This document shows, in pieces, positions 6,395 to 7,531 of a DNA stretch of 7,531 bases (position 1 is the stretch's first letter; each line of letters opens with the position of its first letter). Source of the DNA: Treponema sp. (lineage in GTDB: Bacteria; Spirochaetota; Spirochaetia; Treponematales; Treponemataceae); assembly GCA_017390125.1 (NCBI GenBank), contig JAFPCT010000067.1, positions 1 through 7,531 of the forward strand, written 5' to 3'. The translations under genes and the position numbers were made by a program. The notes below the pieces were generated by a model that saw only the letters and a program-made list of their open reading frames with translations, searched no databases and was not told the origin of the DNA.

Positions 6395-7531
6395 CTATTT
6401 CTGGATAATAATAAATCCAGTTGCAGGAACTCCAGTGATTTTTCCGCTTCCGGAAACAGAGAACGTACCGTCAGATTCATTAAGAAGAACCTGGCGTCCT
6501 GTTTCGTTTATTTCTTTTGCTTCCTTGTTGCCGTTGAAATAAACCACAAATTTTCCAGCAGTGTATTTAATGACTCCTGACTGAATCTTTTCTGCAGAAG
6601 CGTTGGCATTCGCCCCAAAGCTTGAGCTGTTTGCCTTACGGAAAGCTATGAGTGCCTTATATGTGTTGTATACGTCAGCAAACTTGTCCTTAAAGCTTAT
6701 GTCGATCCCGTTTATCGAGTCATTTGCGATGTAGCTGTTATGGTTGCCTTTTTTAGTGCGCATGAATTCCTGTCCTCCGTTGATGAACGGAGTTCCCTGT
6801 GCAAGGTAAACAAATGCAGCTGCAAGCTTTTCTTCCTTCTTCACCTGTGCCAGCTGAGCAGGAGAAAGCTGCTCAAAAATATCACCGTTGGTGTTCTTTC
6901 CAATCTCCGTTATTGCAAGCTTGTCGAAAAGAGTATGGTTGTCGTGACATTCAACATAGTTTATGCTTCGGCCTATTTTAGTCGTAAATCCGCCTTTTCC
7001 ACGGACAGAACCTGTAAGTCCGGAAATGACTTTCATGATTCCGCTGAAATTGCCCTGCACGAACCCACCGGTAGTCGGATTGAAAACAGAACCTTTGAGG
7101 GCATCCCTGTAGTCGTCATTGAAGCAGCCTACACCGTTCACGTCTTCGCCCATATCCTCTGTAATAAGGTCCACAGTACTCTTGCTTGCTCCGAATTTAA
7201 CAAGTGATTTTCCACCTGTCCAAGGCTCACCGTATACCATTACGTTCGGATCGATTTCATGACAAGCTTCATAAACTGCAGAAAGCGCATCCCTTTCATG
7301 GAGACCCATCAGGTCAAACCGGAAGCCGTTCACGTGGTAATCAAGCATCCAGTGACGGACAGAATCCACAACGAACTTTTTTACCATTGCGTGATTGGTA
7401 GCAACTTCGTTTCCGCAGCCAGAACCGTTTGAATAAGATTCATCAGCATTAAGCCGGTAGAAGTAGCCCGGAACAGTAAGGTCATAGATTGAATTCTCTC
7501 CTGTTCCGCTTGTGTGGTTGTAAACGACGTC
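6395..7531 (-). CDS. pulA: Type I pullulanase (GH13), C-terminal part; 5' end beyond window
   Basis: Pullulanase hydrolyses alpha-1,6 branch points in pullulan, starch and glycogen. The frame stays open from the stop at 6395 to the window edge, giving 378 visible residues; the Met at 7387 is internal, because conserved sequence continues upstream of it. The visible part starts at GH13 conserved region I (DVVYNH, 1-6). Region II is GFRFDLMG with nucleophile Asp73, region III is YGEPW with acid/base Glu102, and region IV is ECHDNH with transition-state Asp197. The DLTVPGYFYR stretch (20-29) and the SGCGNE segment are typical of type I pullulanases rather than isoamylases or alpha-amylases. After the barrel a small beta domain (~300-378) ends the protein. 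Any signal peptide, carbohydrate-binding module or N-terminal domain lies outside the window, so location in the cell cannot be judged. The gene heads the visible minus-strand cluster. Confidence 0.95.
   Translation of the reverse strand, partial: DVVYNHTSGTGENSIYDLTVPGYFYRLNADESYSNGSGCGNEVATNHAMVKKFVVDSVRHWMLDYHVNGFRFDLMGLHERDALSAVYEACHEIDPNVMVYGEPWTGGKSLVKFGASKSTVDLITEDMGEDVNGVGCFNDDYRDALKGSVFNPTTGGFVQGNFSGIMKVISGLTGSVRGKGGFTTKIGRSINYVECHDNHTLFDKLAITEIGKNTNGDIFEQLSPAQLAQVKKEEKLAAAFVYLAQGTPFINGGQEFMRTKKGNHNSYIANDSINGIDISFKDKFADVYNTYKALIAFRKANSSSFGANANASAEKIQSGVIKYTAGKFVVYFNGNKEAKEINETGRQVLLNESDGTFSVSGSGKITGVPATGFIIIQK
6401..6420 (-). repeat. Inverted repeat at the 3' end of the pullulanase gene
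   Basis: CTGGAT (6401-6406) and ATCCAG (6415-6420) are exact inverted repeats around an 8-base A/T loop, covering the last codons of the pullulanase gene and ending 24 bases before the MATE ATG. On the minus-strand transcript the stem is followed by AAATAG rather than a U-run, so it is not a standard terminator. It could protect or process the mRNA between the two genes, or be chance. Confidence 0.35.

Noticed and set aside
6401..6420. CTGGAT/ATCCAG inverted repeat as a terminator between pullulanase and MATE
   Set aside because: A 6-base stem with an 8-base loop and no U-run after it on the transcript does not fit a terminator. I kept it only as a repeat.
7385..7387. ATG at 7387 as the start of the pullulanase
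   Set aside because: The frame continues open to 7531 and encodes GH13 region I and pullulanase-specific residues, so the true start is outside the window.

Overview
This 7.5-kb chromosomal window most likely comes from a spirochaete of the Treponema type, though that assignment is an inference. It rests on an HD-GYP sensor with an N-terminal multi-helix membrane domain, an EttA and a transketolase of the 'GGAMGG' type, a type I pullulanase suited to a host-associated carbohydrate user, Shine-Dalgarno-like sites before several genes, and consensus-like sigma-70 promoter hexamers. All recognisable genes belong to known families. I see no phage genes, transposase, CRISPR array, rRNA or tRNA, and no clearly novel system.

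Layout. Positions 1-159 (minus) hold the N-terminal end of a transketolase gene that leaves the window on the left. Positions 160-406 form a divergent regulatory region with a candidate promoter in each direction, a short palindrome, and a small hairpin just before the ettA ribosome binding site. Positions 407-2143 (plus) encode EttA, the ABC-F translational throttle. It meets the next gene tail to tail with only 6 bases between the stop codons.

From 7531 down to 2150, five genes are packed on the minus strand. In order of transcription they are a type I pullulanase (5' end outside the window), a MATE multidrug/cation antiporter, a short-chain dehydrogenase/reductase, a six-helix membrane HD-GYP c-di-GMP phosphodiesterase, and a TrmN6-type tRNA adenine-N6 methyltransferase. 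Gaps are 18, 44, 11 and 5 bases, so an operon is plausible. A near-consensus promoter in the 44-base gap probably starts a second transcript at the dehydrogenase gene.

Functionally the genes are mixed: starch/glycogen debranching, pentose phosphate metabolism, efflux, redox, c-di-GMP turnover, tRNA modification and energy-dependent control of translation. The most interesting points are expression signals rather than new proteins. They are an apparently leaderless start for the dehydrogenase, a seven-G tract that acts as the ribosome binding site of the HD-GYP gene, and an ambiguous or frameshifted transketolase start at a six-T run.
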